Source of the DNA: Pseudoclavibacter sp. 13-3
GTDB lineage: Bacteria; Actinomycetota; Actinomycetes; Actinomycetales; Microbacteriaceae
Assembly (NCBI RefSeq): GCF_021168475.1
Contig: NZ_JAJOZT010000002.1
Coordinates: 496,001-560,000, forward strand
Direction of reading: 5' to 3'
DNA: 64,000 nucleotides
The notes beneath the pieces were generated by a model. That model did no database searches and was not told where the DNA came from. It saw only the letters and a program-made list of their open reading frames with translations. This document shows positions 51,832 through 60,705 of this stretch, piece by piece. The translations under genes and the position numbers were made by a program. Positions within the stretch are counted from its first letter, which is position 1. Each line of letters opens with the position of its first letter.

Positions 51832-53379
51832 TCAGCCGCGCCGATCGCGCAGCATGATCTCGAGTGCCTCGCGCAGCACCGCGTGCTCGTGCCTCAGCTG
51901 CTGATTCTCGAGCTGCAGCTGATCGAGCAGCACGAACGGGTCGCTCGACCTCGGCATGCTGAAGACGTCGGCCCCGGCCGGGTGGCCGAGCTCGTTCGAT
52001 CGAGGTGACGCAGGATGCTGAAGCAGGTCATTCTCTCGACCCGCCGGAGCCGAACTCGAGTAGGTCACGGTCTGCTCGGCCGAGGTCTCGGATGAGAAGA
52101 TGCTGAAATCCGTGGCTGTGGAAGGCTCTGCCTCGAACTCGTCTGGGCTGAACTCGTCTGGGTCGAACGACGGCGCATCAGCACCTGCGATGTCGAAGAG
52201 TGCGACGTCGGGTTCTTCAGCGTTCTGCAGTGAGGTCTCGACAGGTGTGAAGGTCAGCTCTGCGTCGGCGGTCACCTCTGCGTCAGCCAGCAGATCGAAG
52301 ATCGAGGCAGCGGGCGCGGGCACCGCAGAGATCGGTGCTCGCTGCGAAGCGGCCGGTGCGGGCGTCGACTGTGGCCCGGCAGATTGTGCGCGCGCAGACC
52401 GCACACTGACCGGGTGTTCGGCCCGAACCGGAACCGCGAACGGATCTGCCCAGGTCTCTTCGGGCTCGACTGCTGCATCCGCCGCATCTGCGTGGCCATC
52501 AGCGCCACCGGCGCTTTCAGGGCCCAGACCGGCAGCGGCGAGTTCGGCCGCGACTTCGGCACCTGCGCCGAACAGCGGGCTGAGCGCACCGGCCGAGGTG
52601 GGAGCGAGATAGTCCGGCACTTCGAGCTCGGCGGCGGTCTCGGCGAGCAACTCGGCAGGCAGGGCGGCGAGAGACGCGTCACGAACACCGTGCGGCGACA
52701 GGTCGAGCGTCGACGCCTGCTCAGACGTGCGCCCTGGCTCTGACATCGAACTCGTCAGACCCGCAAGACGGTCAGCCTTCTCGAGCTCATGCTGCTGGGC
52801 CTCGGCGGCGGCCGATTTCGCCGCCTGTTCGGCGGCATCCCGTTCGGCTTTGCGCGCGGTCTCGTTCGATGTGCGGCGGGCTTCGTCGAGCGCGGCCTGT
52901 ACGACATCCTGCTTGGGCAGGTGCACCTGATCGGCGTCGACCTCGAGCCGGCGCATCACGGCGCGCACGACGCGGTCGACGACGTTGTTCCAATAGTCGG
53001 TGGTGTGCGCGGCCACTTTGCGCACGTCGACGCTGACGTGCTGCAGCACCTCGTGCAGGGCTTCGACGCGCGCAGACGGCACTCCCTTGACCGCCTCAGA
53101 ACGGGTGGCCTTCTCGAACGCGACGATCACAGCGTGGCTGTCGGTATAGAGGGTGATGTCGTGCGCATCGGCGTGCGCCATCACGGCGGCGATCGCGGCG
53201 AGCACTTCGAGCTGGTTCACCGACGGAGCCTTGCGCATGCCCACCCAGTGATCGGGCTGCTGGCCGTCGGGGCAGGGGCGAACCCAGCCGTACACTCCGC
53301 GCTTCTCGTTCGGGTCGAATGAGGCGTCGGTGTAGACCGTGATGCTCTCTCCGGCAGCGCTGGTCTTCTTGGGTCTCAT
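51832..53379 (-). CDS. RNase HI-domain protein with long acidic tail and coiled coil
   Basis: 515 aa. Residues ~12-145 form an RNase H fold with the complete catalytic set: Asp18 in VYTDASFDP, Glu58 in NQLEVLAA, Asp80 in LYTDSHAV, His125 and Asp135 in AAHTTDYWNNVVDR; the spacings match those of E. coli RNase HI. Then come a charged helical segment rich in Ala/Glu (~150-205), about 270 residues of Ala/Pro/Ser/Glu low complexity, and a C-terminal heptad-like helix (LLDQLQLENQQLRHEHAVLR). Predicted to cut RNA in RNA-DNA hybrids; the tail may bind a partner. The ATG lies 7 nt after a TACTGT box, suggesting a leaderless mRNA. Confidence 0.8.
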   Translation of the reverse strand: MRPKKTSAAGESITVYTDASFDPNEKRGVYGWVRPCPDGQQPDHWVGMRKAPSVNQLEVLAAIAAVMAHADAHDITLYTDSHAVIVAFEKATRSEAVKGVPSARVEALHEVLQHVSVDVRKVAAHTTDYWNNVVDRVVRAVMRRLEVDADQVHLPKQDVVQAALDEARRTSNETARKAERDAAEQAAKSAAAEAQQHELEKADRLAGLTSSMSEPGRTSEQASTLDLSPHGVRDASLAALPAELLAETAAELEVPDYLAPTSAGALSPLFGAGAEVAAELAAAGLGPESAGGADGHADAADAAVEPEETWADPFAVPVRAEHPVSVRSARAQSAGPQSTPAPAASQRAPISAVPAPAASIFDLLADAEVTADAELTFTPVETSLQNAEEPDVALFDIAGADAPSFDPDEFSPDEFEAEPSTATDFSIFSSETSAEQTVTYSSSAPAGRENDLLQHPASPRSNELGHPAGADVFSMPRSSDPFVLLDQLQLENQQLRHEHAVLREALEIMLRDRRG

Positions 53380-53386
53380 CGCCTTA

Positions 53387-53392
53387 ACAGTA
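53387..53392 (-). promoter_or_regulatory. -10 box of the RNase H gene, leaderless start
   Basis: On the minus strand TACTGT ends 7 nt before the ATG at 53379, so transcription would begin at or within a base of the start codon. No convincing -35 element is seen. Confidence 0.4.
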
Positions 53393-53524
53393 GTCGGGTG
53401 CTGGCGCGCTGTGCGCAGCAGGTTCGGCGCGCGAGCCTCGGTCTCTCAGACTGAGCCCCCGAAGGCACCCCGACACGATCAGCATTTAATGTGGCAAACG
53501 ACGCACAGAACCACAAAAAACGCA

Positions 53525-53608
53525 TACCAGACCCAGCGCTGCAGAGCTACCAGACCCAGCTCTGCAGAGCTGCCAGACCCAGCGCTGCAGAGCTGCCAGA
53601 CTCAGAGC
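53525..53608 (+). repeat. 23-bp tandem repeat, about 3.6 copies
   Basis: Unit TACCAGACCCAGCGCTGCAGAGC: copies at 53525-53547, 53548-53570 and 53571-53593, then a partial at 53594-53608. Copies differ at one to two positions. Each unit contains a GCAGCGCTGC-like or AGCTCTGCAGAGCT palindrome, so the array can form alternative hairpins. Confidence 0.85.
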
Positions 53609-53768
53609 CGCCTGCCCCAGCGCCGCCTGAACTGCTGCAATCTGCACACGAAAACCACAGCATGACTAGACTATTCGCGGCATCGGCACGCATCTGCCCT
53701 CCGACCAGCAGCGCAGCGGCACCAGGCACCAGCCCGGTGCCGGCACACAGAGAGGACGTGACTCGACG

Positions 53769-55688
53769 ATGAGTCTTTTCGCGCGCAAGACGATCACACA
53801 GGTGAACGATGATCTCGCAGATCCCGAACGCCAGCTCAAACGCGAGCTCACCGCCTGGGACATCGCGGTCATGGGCGTCGCGGTCGCGGTCGGTGCGGGC
53901 ATCTTCTCGGTCGGTGCGCAGGCGGCGGCCAATTACGCGGGCCCTGCGGTCATCATCTCGTTCGTGATCGCTGCCGCGATCTGCGGGCTGGCCGTGATGA
54001 ACTACGCCGAGTTCGCCTCGGCCGTGCCCGTCTCGGGGTCGGCCTACACCTTCTCGTACCTCACCATGGGCGAGCTGATCGCCTGGATCATCGGCTGGGA
54101 CCTGATCCTCGAGATGCTCATGGCCGCCTCGGTCATATCGAAGTACTGGGGCATCTACGTGCGCAACGTGTTCGAGTTCGTCGGCTGGAACATTCCCACC
54201 GACGTGCAGATCGGCTCACTCACCGCCTCGTGGCCGCCCGTGCTCATCGTCGCGATCTTCACCACGCTGCTCGTGCTCGGCACGAAGCTCACCACACGCG
54301 TGAACAACGTCTTCACCGTCATCAAAGTCGGCATCACGATCTTCATCGTGCTTGCGGGCGCCTTCTACGTCAAAGCCGGCAACTTCGTGCCGTTCCTGCC
54401 GCCGAGCGAGCCCACGGCTGGTGGCGATGGGGCCGCAGGGGTCATGCACCAGACGCTCTTCAGCTTCATGATCGGGGCCGAGCCCACCCGCTACGGGGCC
54501 TACGGGCTGCTCGGCGCCGCCGCCCTGGTCTTCTTCGCGTTCATCGGGTTCGACATCGTCGCGACCACGGCCGAAGAGACCAAAGACCCGCAGCGCAATC
54601 TGCCGCGCGGTATCTTCGGGGGCCTCGCCCTGGTCTCGCTGCTCTACATCGCGGTCACCATCGTCGTCACCGGCATGGTCAGCTTTCGCGAGATGGCCGA
54701 GCAGCCCGAGCCGAGTCTCGCGACCGCGTTTCAGATCGTGGGCGCGAACTGGGTCGGCACCTTCATCACGATCGGCATTCTGGTCGGGCTCACCACGGTG
54801 ATCATGGTGCTGCTGCTCGGCCTGGCGCGCATCGTCTTCGCGATGAGCCGCGACGGTCTGCTGCCTCGTGCGATCTCGCACACCTCGAAGCGCGGCACTC
54901 CTGCCCGTCTGCAGATCGTCTGTGGAATCGTCGTCGCGGTGATCGCCAGCCTCGGCGACGTGAACGAGCTGAGCGAGATGATCAACATCGGCACCCTGAG
55001 CGCCTTCGTGCTGGTCAGCTTCGCCGTGCCCGTGCTGCGCAGGCGCTACCCCGAGGTGCCACGAGGATTCCGCGTGCCCTGGTCACCCGCCCTGCCGATC
55101 ATCTCAGGCGTGCTGTGCATCTGGCTGATGACGAACCTCGCGGTCGAGACCTGGCTGCGCTTCGTGGTGTGGCTGCTGGTGGGGCTCGCATTCTACTTCG
55201 GCTACAGCTACAAGAACTCGCGCGTGCGCCTCGAGGGCGGCCTCGGCTCGCTGCGTCGCACTGCGGATGCCCGGCTCAGTCCCGCCTCGGCCCTGCCCTC
55301 CGGTGAGCAGCCGAACTCGACCACACTCACGGCAACCGGCGCCGTGCTCACCTGGATCGCGGCTGCGCTCGTGCTCGTCACCGTCGTGGGGCTGTTCTCG
55401 GGGATGCTGACTCCGGCCGGATTGACCGGCACGTTCGTGTGGGCGGCGATGCTGTCCGCGGTTCCGGGGCTGGTCGTCTCGCATCTCGCGCTGCGTCGTG
55501 CCGAGAAGATCCACGATGCGCGGGTGGCGTCGGCTGATGCAGCCACATCGGAAGGCGCTCTCACGCAGCATGTGCAGGTGGCCAGCGGGGCATCGCGCGC
55601 GCTGCTCACCTCTCTGTGCATCGGCTACTCGACTGCGGCTGTCGCGGTCGTGGTCGGCATCGTGCACATCGTGGCTCTGCTCGCATAG
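53769..55688 (+). CDS. APC-family amino acid permease (cationic amino acid transporter type)
   Basis: 639-aa membrane protein with about 14 hydrophobic helices. LTAWDIAVMGVAVAVGAGIF is the discontinuous helix 1 with the GxG substrate motif. GFDIVATTAEETKDPQRNLP is the helix 6-7 loop diagnostic of the YfnA/CAT group, and MSRDGLLPRAISHTSKRGTP the helix 8-9 loop. It lies alone, with a weak purine tract (GAGAGGA) 12 nt upstream. Its amino acid is not predictable; Lys/Arg or branched substrates are possible. Confidence 0.9.
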   Translation: MSLFARKTITQVNDDLADPERQLKRELTAWDIAVMGVAVAVGAGIFSVGAQAAANYAGPAVIISFVIAAAICGLAVMNYAEFASAVPVSGSAYTFSYLTMGELIAWIIGWDLILEMLMAASVISKYWGIYVRNVFEFVGWNIPTDVQIGSLTASWPPVLIVAIFTTLLVLGTKLTTRVNNVFTVIKVGITIFIVLAGAFYVKAGNFVPFLPPSEPTAGGDGAAGVMHQTLFSFMIGAEPTRYGAYGLLGAAALVFFAFIGFDIVATTAEETKDPQRNLPRGIFGGLALVSLLYIAVTIVVTGMVSFREMAEQPEPSLATAFQIVGANWVGTFITIGILVGLTTVIMVLLLGLARIVFAMSRDGLLPRAISHTSKRGTPARLQIVCGIVVAVIASLGDVNELSEMINIGTLSAFVLVSFAVPVLRRRYPEVPRGFRVPWSPALPIISGVLCIWLMTNLAVETWLRFVVWLLVGLAFYFGYSYKNSRVRLEGGLGSLRRTADARLSPASALPSGEQPNSTTLTATGAVLTWIAAALVLVTVVGLFSGMLTPAGLTGTFVWAAMLSAVPGLVVSHLALRRAEKIHDARVASADAATSEGALTQHVQVASGASRALLTSLCIGYSTAAVAVVVGIVHIVALLA

Positions 55689-55775
55689 AGTCACCAGCGT
55701 CTCAGCAGATGTCATCGAGACACAGAAACCCCCTAACCCTCAATCTGAACGTGAAACTTTTTCGACACGCCGCCT

Positions 55776-55805
55776 TTGAGCTTGCCCTGTGCGGGTGCCT
55801 AGACT
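55776..55805 (+). promoter_or_regulatory. Putative promoter of the NlpC/P60 gene
   Basis: TTGAGC (55776-55781), 18-nt spacer, TAGACT (55800-55805), about 67 nt before the GTG start at 55872. Confidence 0.5.
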
Positions 55806-55871
55806 AGGGATCGTCTTTCGCGCAGGTCTGTGCCAAGGGGTTCGACCTCACGCGTGCAACAAGGAGGATCG

Positions 55872-57239
55872 GTGAAGTCTCGCATCATTCCTGGGGCCAG
55901 CGCAGCTGGCCTCGCGCTCACGACCGCACTCTGGGCCGGCGTCTGGTCGGGCGTTCCCGCAGTGGCAGATCCGGTCACAGCCCCCAGCCAAGATGACGTC
56001 AACGCCGCAGCGAACGACCCTGGCAAGCGCGACAGTCTCGTGAAGCAGGTGCAGGGCACCCTCGACAAGCTCGAGGCCGATTACAACGCTGCCGCACAGG
56101 CCCGTTCTGAGGCCGAGTCGCAGAGTGCACAGGTGCAGCAGCGCCTGTCTGACGCGATCGGCTCGTTCGTCGACCTGCAGGTGCAGGTGCAGAACGCGCA
56201 GCAGACGGCGGATGCCTCCAAGCGTCAGGCCGGTCAGGTCACGGCCCAGCTGGCACGTGGCGGGGGGTCGGTCGCGAACTCCCAGCTCTCGACGGTCGTC
56301 GGCGTCGCCGACGCCGACGACGCGCTGAAGCGCATGGCCGCTCTGGACAAGCTCGGGGGCGACGTCGACGGCAAGGTCAAGGGTGCGCTCGCCGACGCGA
56401 ACACCCTCTCGGCCCTGCGTGACCAGACGCAGTCGCAGCAGCAGGCGCTCGAGCAGCTCGCCGACGAATACGACCAGCGCACCCAGGCCGCCCAGCAGAC
56501 CGCGCAGCAGGCCTACGACCTGTTCAACGGTCAGACCGACGAGGTCGTGACGCTTCGTGGCCAGCTTGCTCAGCTGCAGGGGCAGAACGCCGACCAGGCC
56601 AAACAGCAGGCGCAGGCGGAGCGCACCGCCGCGGCGCAGAAGATCGCACCGGTCTCAGCCGGCGACGAAGCGAACTTCAACACCGGGGCAGCTCCTGCCG
56701 TGGTGCAGCGTCCTGCTGCGGTGGCAGCCCCCGCAGCTTCTCCGGCCCAGACCTCGTCGTCGCCGCAGCACACCTCGACATCGACCTCGACGCCGGCCCC
56801 GGCTCAGACCTCGACTCCGACGCCGGCCGCTCAGACGAAGCCGGCGGCCACGCCGACTCCGACGCCGGCTGCTCCGGCCTCCACCGGCAGTCGCGGTGCG
56901 GCGGTCGTCGGCACCGCACGCCAGTATCTCGGCACGCCGTATGTCTGGGGAGGCACCACGCCAGCCGGCTTCGACTGCTCCGGCTTCACCTCGTGGGTCT
57001 TCGCACGCAACGGCGTCTCGCTGCCGCGCGTCTCGCAGGCGCAGATGAACGTCGGCACGGCGGTCTCGATCGATCAGGCGCAGCCCGGCGACCTCGTGTG
57101 GATGAACGGCGGCGGCCACGTCGGCATCTATCTCGGTGGCAACCAGGTGATCCACGCGCCGAAACCCGGCGACGTGGTCAAGATCTCACCGCTCGTCGGC
57201 GGCTGGTGGTCGAACTGGGGCATTCGCCGAGTGCTCTGA
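55872..57239 (+). CDS. Secreted NlpC/P60 peptidoglycan endopeptidase
   Basis: 455 aa from GTG 55872, preceded by AAGGAGG. Signal peptide with a likely cleavage after PAVADP-type Ala. Residues ~40-270 are a coiled coil rich in Ala/Gln/Glu (QQTAQQAYDLFNGQTDEVV), then a Thr/Pro/Ala linker, then the NlpC/P60 domain (~340-455): GTPYVWGGTTPAGFDCSGFT with the catalytic Cys, GGGHVGIYLG with the catalytic His and VIHAPKPGD with the third residue. It resembles RipA/p60-type cell-separation hydrolases whose coiled coil restrains activity. Confidence 0.92.
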   Translation: MKSRIIPGASAAGLALTTALWAGVWSGVPAVADPVTAPSQDDVNAAANDPGKRDSLVKQVQGTLDKLEADYNAAAQARSEAESQSAQVQQRLSDAIGSFVDLQVQVQNAQQTADASKRQAGQVTAQLARGGGSVANSQLSTVVGVADADDALKRMAALDKLGGDVDGKVKGALADANTLSALRDQTQSQQQALEQLADEYDQRTQAAQQTAQQAYDLFNGQTDEVVTLRGQLAQLQGQNADQAKQQAQAERTAAAQKIAPVSAGDEANFNTGAAPAVVQRPAAVAAPAASPAQTSSSPQHTSTSTSTPAPAQTSTPTPAAQTKPAATPTPTPAAPASTGSRGAAVVGTARQYLGTPYVWGGTTPAGFDCSGFTSWVFARNGVSLPRVSQAQMNVGTAVSIDQAQPGDLVWMNGGGHVGIYLGGNQVIHAPKPGDVVKISPLVGGWWSNWGIRRVL

Positions 57240-57285
57240 CCTCGCGAAGCGCGCAGCGATCGGTCAAATTGGCACAGTTGCTGTC

Positions 57286-57302
57286 AGATTTCTAAGAAAT
57301 CT
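57286..57302. repeat. AT-rich perfect palindrome after the NlpC/P60 gene
   Basis: AGATTTC-TAA-GAAATCT (57286-57302), 7-bp arms. A smaller AGATAGTATCT follows at 57332-57342. Both stand out as AT-rich within GC-rich DNA and resemble dyad operators or RNA hairpins. Confidence 0.5.
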
Positions 57303-57350
57303 GGAGCAGCGCCAGACAGATCGAGCAGAAACAGATAGTATCTTTCTTAG

Positions 57351-57397
57351 CCCGAGGATCTGAGTCACCCCCCCCGACCGGATCCTCGGGTTTCTTT
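57351..57397 (+). terminator. Rho-independent terminator after the NlpC/P60 gene
   Basis: CCCGAGGATC (57351-57360) pairs with GATCCTCGGG (57381-57390), followed by TTTCTTT. The 20-nt loop includes a run of eight C. No gene lies in the remaining stretch up to 57564. Confidence 0.85.
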
Positions 57398-57564
57398 ATA
57401 CGCTTTTCAGCAGTGGTGCCGTTGCAGTGTTGCTGCGTGCTGCGGCGACGCATCGACTCATCCGCCGCAATTCACCCTCGGATTCGCCCGATATCGCGTC
57501 AGATCGTGTCCACCGAGTTTTCCGCAGGTATCGCCTCAGCAGCACATGTCGTGTGCGGCGACGC

Positions 57565-57570
57565 TACGAT
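57565..57570 (+). promoter_or_regulatory. -10 box of manA, leaderless start
   Basis: TACGAT ends 7 nt before the ATG at 57578, so the mRNA would start at the start codon. No convincing -35 element was found. Confidence 0.45.
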
Positions 57571-57577
57571 GACAGAG

Positions 57578-58861
57578 ATGTCACTGCTGATCGACAATGA
57601 ACCACGCGACTATGACTGGGGCACTCCCGGGGGCATGGCGCGGCTGCGCGGTGTTCCGTCGCGGCGATTCCACACCGCCGGCGCCTTCGTGGCGAGCGAG
57701 GCCACCGCACCCGCTGCTGCGGCTTCAGCGTCGACGCCGACCGACACCACACCCGAAGCCGAACTCTGGCTGGGCACCCACTCCACCTGGCCTTCGGTCG
57801 TCGTGTCCGGCCCGTACGAGGGCAGACCCCTGCCCGAGGTGCTGCAGGAGCTCGACCGCCCTGCCGACATCGGCTATCTCTTCAAGCTGCTCTCGGTCGA
57901 GCGACCGCTGAGCGTGCAGGTGCACCCAGACGCCGATCAGGCGAACGAGGGCTTTGTGCTCGAGAATGCGATGAATGTGCCGCTCAAGGCCGCCGTGCGC
58001 AACTATAGCGACCCGAACGCCAAGCCCGAGATGGTCTACGCGCTGAGCGAGTCGTTCGACCTGCTCGCTGGCTTTCGCGATGCAGAAGACGTGATCGCCG
58101 ACGTCGAGCTGATTCTGCGCAGCTGCCAGTCGCGCACCGAAGAGATCATCTGGCTCGAGCTGCTGCACGCGCTGGTCGAAGACGACCCGATCGAGGCTGC
58201 GGTGCGGTGGATGCTGCAAGACGACGCGGTGTTCGGCCGCGCGCTGGCCAATCAGATGCATATTCGCTTCATCGGCGGGTTCGGCGTCTGTGCGAACGAA
58301 CGCGACGACGTGCTGCGCCGGCTCGACCAGTATTACCCGGGCGACCGCGGCGTGCCGTTCGGGCTGCTGCTGCGCCACGAGACGCTGCAGCGCGGCCAGT
58401 CGATCTACCTGCGCCCGCGCACGCCGCACTGTTATCTGCACGGCACAGGTCTCGAGCTGATGGGGCCGAGCGACAACGTGCTGCGTGCCGGGCTCACCTC
58501 GAAGCACGTCGACGACCACGAGTTTCTGAAGGTGCTCGACTTCGAGCCGTCAGCGCCGAAGCACCTGTACGAGTATCACAAGAACGATGTGGTCGAGGTG
58601 CAGGCCGAGGGTGCCGGTCTGCGACTCACGTTCGCGCATGTGGGCGACGGGCAGCGCGCCCGTGTGCCGTTCCATGACGGTGACATTGCCTACGTGATGC
58701 ATCACCACGGAGACGGGCGTCTGCTCATCGACGACGCAGACGGCTCTCGGCTGACCGTGGGCGAGGGGCAGGCGGCCGTGCTGGTCGACGCCCGCGAACT
58801 GCGCCTCGTCGCCCCCGCACAGGGCCACGCCACAGTCGTGGTCGCCGGCCGCGACGGCTGA
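57578..58861 (+). CDS. manA: Mannose-6-phosphate isomerase, class I
   Basis: Interconverts fructose-6-P and mannose-6-P to feed GDP-mannose and glycan synthesis. Zinc ligands in LSVQVHPDADQANEG (Gln/His), KPEMVYALSESFDLL (Glu) and IYLRPRTPHCYLHGTGLELM (His); the C-terminal cupin half continues DNVLRAGLTSKHVD. 427 aa from ATG 57578, chosen because a TACGAT box ends 7 nt upstream. ATG 57569 lies partly inside that box and an open frame to 57413 has no family similarity. A ~20-residue Ala/Thr loop interrupts the N-terminal part. Confidence 0.9.
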   Translation: MSLLIDNEPRDYDWGTPGGMARLRGVPSRRFHTAGAFVASEATAPAAAASASTPTDTTPEAELWLGTHSTWPSVVVSGPYEGRPLPEVLQELDRPADIGYLFKLLSVERPLSVQVHPDADQANEGFVLENAMNVPLKAAVRNYSDPNAKPEMVYALSESFDLLAGFRDAEDVIADVELILRSCQSRTEEIIWLELLHALVEDDPIEAAVRWMLQDDAVFGRALANQMHIRFIGGFGVCANERDDVLRRLDQYYPGDRGVPFGLLLRHETLQRGQSIYLRPRTPHCYLHGTGLELMGPSDNVLRAGLTSKHVDDHEFLKVLDFEPSAPKHLYEYHKNDVVEVQAEGAGLRLTFAHVGDGQRARVPFHDGDIAYVMHHHGDGRLLIDDADGSRLTVGEGQAAVLVDARELRLVAPAQGHATVVVAGRDG

Positions 58862-58951
58862 CCAGTCTTCGCCTGGGCCCCGGTCGGTGCTCCATGCGAC
58901 CACTGCCGTGACGAGAGCGACGCGGCCGATTCAGAGACCTTGGATCGCCTG

Positions 58952-58973
58952 CTCGGCGACGACGCCCGCCGAG
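58952..58973 (+). repeat. Hairpin after manA
   Basis: CTCGGCG (58952-58958) pairs with CGCCGAG (58967-58973), 8-nt loop. It ends one base before a TAGGCT box (58974-58979) that may be the -10 element of the next gene, so it may be terminator, operator or both. Confidence 0.4.
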
Positions 58974-59055
58974 TAGGCTTGGGACGTTGAGATTCGGCAG
59001 CCAAGCGAGGCCGGTCGAATTCTGTGTGCTTTTTCTGCTCAAGGGGGAATGACGC

Positions 59056-60672
59056 GTGACGTCCGAGAACGAACGACCTGACAAGATCAGACAGCACGGC
59101 GCGCCGCCGCCACGGCTTGCGCAGGCGCCCCGTGACGCAGATCTCGAAGAAGAGACCGTCAAGGCACAGGCCGCCTGGCCTGCTGACGAGCGACAGTTCT
59201 CTGAGACCACGCACATCGTTGGCACCGATGCCGAAGCCACGCAGATCGTCGGGCAAGTCGGGCAGGGCGTCAGCGAGGCAACTGCGCAGCACTACGGCGG
59301 CTGGCAGTCTGGCGCTGCCGAGTACGCCGGTGGGGGCACGGCCGCGGGCGGTTATAACGCCGCCGCAGGCGGCTACGGCACTGGCGCTGTCTCCGACGGC
59401 TACGGCACGACCGCAGCGTATGAGAGCACCGCATACCAGCAGGGGGGCATGACACCGCCACCGGGACCCGACGATGGCACCGGCTGGGCCGGCAACGGCA
59501 ACGCCGCCTGGGGCGGCGGTGAGCTCGTCGGCGCGCTGAGCGCCGACGAGCTGCAGCAACAGCGTCGCAGGCAGAAGCACCGGTGGATCGTCATCATCAT
59601 GGCCATCGTCTGCGTCGGTCTGCTGGTCGCTGCCGGCTTCATCGCGCGTGCGATCGGCAACAGCTCGACCTATGGCCCGGAGGCTCGTGCCAAGGCCTAC
59701 CTGCAGGCCGTGGTCGACGGCGACGTCGATCACGCGCTCGAACTGTACCGTCCCAACCTGAGCACCGATCAGCGTGCGCTGCTGACCTCGGAGGTCTTCG
59801 GAGCATCCTCGGCCAGGCCGACGGCGTTCACGATCGACAGCACGACGATCTCGGGCGACACTGCCACGGTCAACGCAGCCTTCACGATCGACTCGAAGAG
59901 CTACCCGCTCACCATCGCGCTGCAGAAGCGCGGGCAGCAGAGCGTCATCTTCGACGACTGGGCGTTCACCGGTGGCGGCCTGGAGCAGATCACGGTGAGT
60001 TCGCCCGACGCCGTCGACACGGTCAACGGCGTGAAGGTTCAGCTCGGCAGTGCGACAGAGATCTCGGTGCTGCCCGGGGCGTATACGTTCGCTCCACAGC
60101 AGAACAGTCAGTACGTGACGTTCGGCGAGCCGGTGACGGTCAAAGCGTTCACCGCTGGTGATGCGGATGCCGCCTCAGTGGCGTTCACAGAGTCCTGGTC
60201 GCAGCTGGGGCGCGACTATGCGGTCAACCAGGTGAAGAGCCGCATCGCCGAGTGCATGCAGTCTGACAAGTTCGAGCCCGAGGGATGCAAGCATCTGAAG
60301 ATGGACGATCCCGGCTCGTATGCCGTCACAGGCATACATCGGTCGTGGTCGGGGCAGCCCACGATCACGTTCCAAGACGAAACCGTGCAGCAGTCGTCCC
60401 GATCGGGCGGCTGGGGTGGGTCGTCGTATTCGAATCAAGGTCAGAGCGGTCAGAGCGGCCAGAGCGGCACGGGGGAGTCCAAAGGCTCGACTGCTGGATC
60501 GGTCGTGCTCACCGGCGGCGATATGCACATCGACTACAAATGGCGCTACGACGACCAAGACGACTGGGTGAGCGACTCCCGGGTGAACAGCGGGGTCTTC
60601 GACTACACGACCGTCGTGCCGGTGTCGATCGGGGCCGACGGCACACCGCAGCTCGATTTCAGCTCGTTCTGA
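59056..60672 (+). CDS. Membrane-anchored envelope protein of unknown function
   Basis: 538 aa from GTG 59056 after AAGGGGG. An N-terminal ~170-residue cytosolic part is rich in Gly/Ala/Tyr (YGGWQSGAAEYAGGGTAAGG) and contains Thr-rich motifs ETTHIVG and EATQIVG that look like possible Ser/Thr-kinase targets. One transmembrane helix (WIVIIMAIVCVGLLVAAGFI, ~176-195) follows. The outside part begins with a DUF4878-like segment (ARAKAYLQAVVDGDVDHALELY) and ends with a Ser/Gly/Gln-rich loop and a beta-rich tail. I recognise no enzyme motif. It may sense or scaffold the cell wall, which is speculation. Confidence 0.75.
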   Translation: MTSENERPDKIRQHGAPPPRLAQAPRDADLEEETVKAQAAWPADERQFSETTHIVGTDAEATQIVGQVGQGVSEATAQHYGGWQSGAAEYAGGGTAAGGYNAAAGGYGTGAVSDGYGTTAAYESTAYQQGGMTPPPGPDDGTGWAGNGNAAWGGGELVGALSADELQQQRRRQKHRWIVIIMAIVCVGLLVAAGFIARAIGNSSTYGPEARAKAYLQAVVDGDVDHALELYRPNLSTDQRALLTSEVFGASSARPTAFTIDSTTISGDTATVNAAFTIDSKSYPLTIALQKRGQQSVIFDDWAFTGGGLEQITVSSPDAVDTVNGVKVQLGSATEISVLPGAYTFAPQQNSQYVTFGEPVTVKAFTAGDADAASVAFTESWSQLGRDYAVNQVKSRIAECMQSDKFEPEGCKHLKMDDPGSYAVTGIHRSWSGQPTITFQDETVQQSSRSGGWGGSSYSNQGQSGQSGQSGTGESKGSTAGSVVLTGGDMHIDYKWRYDDQDDWVSDSRVNSGVFDYTTVVPVSIGADGTPQLDFSSF

Positions 60673-60683
60673 GGCTGACCGGG

Positions 60684-60705
60684 GAGGTGCGGAGAGCAGC
60701 ACCTC
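60684..60705 (+). terminator. Hairpin after the envelope protein gene
   Basis: GAGGTGC (60684-60690), 8-nt loop, GCACCTC (60699-60705), 11 nt after the stop. No T-run. Confidence 0.45.

Larger units (their letters stand above)
53380..53768. other. Intergenic region before the APC permease
   Basis: 389 nt without a convincing gene. It holds the RNase H promoter, a 23-bp tandem repeat and a possible TAGACT -10 element (53667-53672) for the permease. Confidence 0.55.

Noticed and set aside
57413-57577. N-terminal extension of ManA
   Set aside because: The extra 55 codons have no family similarity and lie upstream of the -10 box that fits a leaderless start at 57578.
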